A stretch of DNA of 8,412 nucleotides from Myxococcales bacterium UBA5297 (GTDB lineage Bacteria > Myxococcota > Myxococcia > Myxococcales > UBA5297): NCBI GenBank assembly GCA_002408385.1, contig DHSB01000161.1, positions 1-8,412 on the forward strand. The letters run 5' to 3'. The translations under genes and the position numbers were made by a program. The stretch's first letter is position 1. Every line of letters starts with the position of its first letter. Below, in pieces: positions 7,199-8,412 of this stretch. The notes beneath the pieces are model-generated. The model ran no database searches. It was not told the origin of the DNA and saw only the letters and a program-made list of their open reading frames with translations.

Positions 7199-7848
7199 CC
7201 GGTGGTCCCGACGAGCGGGTCGAACCCCGACGCCTTGAGCCGTCCGGCGAGGTCGATGATGACGTTCTCGAGGCCGCCGAAGCGAAAGTCGCCGGTCTGC
7301 AGCATCACCACTGGCCGCTCGGCCCCGTCGCGCAGCGGCGCGAGCGCGGGGGCCTCGAAGGATGCACCCTCGCGAACCGCCTGGACGAAGAGCTGTGCGA
7401 GCCGCAGCGCGTGGCCGAGGTCTGCGACTTGCGCGACGAGGGGGTGCAGCAGGCTCAGCCTCTCGTAGCTCAGGGCGTCGAAGCAGACGAGGAGGTCGAC
7501 GTCCTCGTAGACCCGCCGCCTCTGGCGGTAGAGCGCGCTGCCTCGGCTGCGGCAGAGGGCGACGACGATCTGGTCCCGCAGGGTCTCTTGGGGCACGCGG
7601 CTCAGCTCGTCGGCGAAGACGATCAGCGACTGGCCCGAGGAGGCCGGGCGCGTGGTCTGGTGTGCGCGGGCGGCAGCTTCGCGGCGCGCCCGCTCCATGC
7701 CGAGCGCCTGCTGAACGAGCGGACTTGGCGCCGGGCTCCCCTCGCAGGAAAGGCGCCCGGGCGCGAGACCCGTCTCGGTCCGCGCCTCGTCGATGAGGTC
7801 CGACAGGCGCAGCGAGCGGCAGGGCGAAAGGCGATTCAGGGCGATCAC
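6931..7848 (-). CDS. GT4 family glycosyltransferase, N-terminal part of a frameshifted gene
   Basis: The frame runs from a GTG at 7848 to a stop at 6931 (305 codons), but only residues 1 to about 226 look genuine; after 'GTTGWLSPEGER' it turns into Arg/Pro/Ser-rich shadow sequence and the real coding frame moves to the 6128-7198 entry. Residues 176-225 are the start of a GT-B acceptor domain ('VVMLQTGDFRFGGLENVIID' fits the 'GG.E..v..La..L...G' pattern). Residues 1-175 are an extra N-terminal region of unknown function, with a more ordered stretch at about 74-160 ('SLIVFADELSRVPQETLRD', 'YEDVDLLVCFDALSYERL'). The GTG start has a weak GAGAG nine bases upstream (7858-7862); an in-frame ATG at 7698 (residue 51) is an alternative. 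It is the first gene of a two-gene glycosyltransferase unit. Whether the break is real or a sequencing error cannot be told from one sequence. Confidence 0.72.
   Translation of the reverse strand: MIALNRLSPCRSLRLSDLIDEARTETGLAPGRLSCEGSPAPSPLVQQALGMERARREAAARAHQTTRPASSGQSLIVFADELSRVPQETLRDQIVVALCRSRGSALYRQRRRVYEDVDLLVCFDALSYERLSLLHPLVAQVADLGHALRLAQLFVQAVREGASFEAPALAPLRDGAERPVVMLQTGDFRFGGLENVIIDLAGRLKASGFDPLVGTTGWLSPEGERSRRRPSRWPRPCASAASRWSTPTTRWPWRRRAPRPGFRSSRPSTAPTSGSTTWSASAGSGPMASPRPMPVSRRSSPASPT
7160..7185 (-). other. Apparent one-base-deletion frameshift site in the glycosyltransferase gene
   Basis: Reading on the minus strand, similarity to the glycosyltransferase family leaves one frame after 'LSPEGER' and resumes in the -1 frame at 'SPEPLAQALRER'. 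Adding one C to the TCCC run at 7173-7170 joins them as E-G-E-R-S-P-P-S-P-E-P-L and gives a single 573-residue open frame. The site lies in a GC homopolymer-like stretch, where such errors are common. No canonical X-XXY-YYZ slippery heptamer is visible. Confidence 0.75.
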
Positions 7849-8292
7849 GGGTGTCGACTCTCGGGCTCCGGAGCTCGTTCGGTCGTGCCCAGGCAGCTTG
7901 GGACAACCCCGGCCATCCCGAGCCCTTCGACGAGCCCACGGCAGGCAGGGGCGACCCGCGGGAGCCTCGGAGTCGAGGGGGGCGTCGTTTCGCTCCCCAA
8001 CTTCGGCTTGGGAACGAAGCCTTCGGGGCTTGCTAGCGAATTCATGTACTTACTGATACCAGCGAGAAGCGCGGAGTGAACGTTTCGGGCTCCGCAGACT
8101 CCCCGATTTGCCCGGGCAGCGCAACCCTCGCTTCCCCGACGCCAACTCGCCGAATCCCGCTGCTTTGCCCCTGGCCGCAAGCGGCGCGTGCGTCCGGCAT
8201 CCCCGGAAACCTCGGCCCGCAAAGACAAGGCCCCGGTCCGCGAAGGACCGGGGCCTGACTCACCGGAGAAAAAGAGAGAGTTGCTCGGGCCG
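7849..8292. other. Intergenic region without a recognisable gene
   Basis: 444 bases lie upstream of the split glycosyltransferase gene and downstream of the edge gene. Frames are open on both strands, but their products are low-complexity and lack domains, so I do not call a gene. It contains the terminator at 8221-8256, a cluster of small inverted repeats at 7996-8031, and a clear local AT-rich dip at about 8031-8060 ('ctagcgaattcatgtactta'). The promoter of the minus-strand glycosyltransferase unit is expected here; the AT-rich dip is the best place for it, but no good -35/-10 pair can be assigned. Confidence 0.5.
8221..8256 (-). terminator. Rho-independent terminator of the right-edge minus-strand gene
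   Basis: A perfect 12-bp stem (AGGCCCCGGTCC at 8228-8239, GGACCGGGGCCT at 8245-8256) with a five-base loop. On the minus strand it is followed by the U-rich tail TTGTCTTT, while the plus-strand side has no T-run. It starts 37 bases after the stop of the edge gene, the expected place. Confidence 0.82.
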
Positions 8293-8412
8293 CTACTCCG
8301 GCACGTCCGATTCCGAGTCCGCTTTGCTCTTCTTGCGCCGCTTCACCGGGCGCTGGACGCGCTCGACCTCGGTGAAGAGCGCGTCGAAGGTCGCCCGATC
8401 GTCCTCGAAGGC
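8293..8412 (-). CDS. C-terminal end of an unidentified protein, 5' end outside window
   Basis: Thirty-nine in-frame codons run from the right edge to a TAG at 8295-8293. The visible end begins 'AFEDDRATFDALFTEVERV', followed by a basic cluster 'KRRKKSK' and an acidic tail ending 'SDVPE'. Third positions are mostly G or C, matching the neighbouring genes, and a strong terminator follows, so this is very probably a real gene end. No family can be named from this fragment; a charged, probably disordered cytoplasmic tail is all that can be seen. Confidence 0.75.
   Translation of the reverse strand, partial: AFEDDRATFDALFTEVERVQRPVKRRKKSKADSESDVPE

Noticed and set aside
7199..7939. Upstream part of the 603-codon frame containing the glycosyltransferase C-terminal half
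   Set aside because: Its first roughly 255 residues are Arg/Pro-rich shadow. The real N-terminal half is in the neighbouring frame, so this is one frameshifted gene and not a 603-residue protein.
8033..8048. Adjacent NheI and EcoRI sites (gctagcgaattc) followed by ATG, resembling a cloning-vector polylinker
   Set aside because: Only two sites are present and the flanks are ordinary genomic-looking sequence with no other vector element; chance in an AT-rich patch is sufficient.
7845..8228. Minus-strand 127-codon open frame in the intergenic region
   Set aside because: The product is low-complexity, there is no ribosome binding site that I can see, it has no recognisable domain, and it overlaps the expected promoter/leader region.

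Overview
The window is GC-rich (about 70% by eye), with G or C at almost every third codon position. It reads as chromosomal DNA of a Gram-negative, probably myxobacterial or other deltaproteobacterial-type organism. That is inferred from composition, an Ig-like-repeat lipoprotein paired with an Ala/Pro/Lys-rich outer-membrane protein, and a glycan-synthesis neighbourhood; no taxonomic marker gene is present. The GC bias opens many long spurious reading frames, including a 522-codon one antisense to the first gene.

Left third (1-3089, minus strand): a two-gene envelope operon. The upstream gene (3089 to 1956) encodes an exported protein with a long low-complexity periplasmic linker and a C-terminal beta-barrel-like domain. 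Thirty bases downstream, a lipoprotein gene starts at 1925 and runs off the left edge. It is built of tandem bacterial Ig-like (Big_5-type) domains; all but the first share a four-cysteine pattern, and the last two visible are near-identical at DNA level with a 438-base period.

Middle (3354-4277, plus strand): a single SAM-dependent methyltransferase with a C-terminal coiled coil, divergent from the envelope operon and convergent with the next genes.

Right half (4503-7848, minus strand): two GT-B, GT4-like glycosyltransferase genes overlapping by ATGA. The upstream one is split by an apparent one-base deletion near 7170: its N-terminal half is in one frame and its C-terminal half, with the donor-binding motif, in another. 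The downstream one is intact and carries an extra C-terminal domain. With the methyltransferase they suggest part of a surface polysaccharide (O-antigen, capsule or exopolysaccharide) locus.

Right edge: a 444-base stretch without a recognisable gene, a strong minus-strand terminator (8221-8256), and the last 39 codons of an unidentified minus-strand gene.

I found no mobile element, CRISPR array, tRNA or rRNA, and no convincing undescribed system. The points most worth a second look are the Cys-patterned Ig repeats with recent duplication, the split glycosyltransferase, and the extra uncharacterised domains on both glycosyltransferases.
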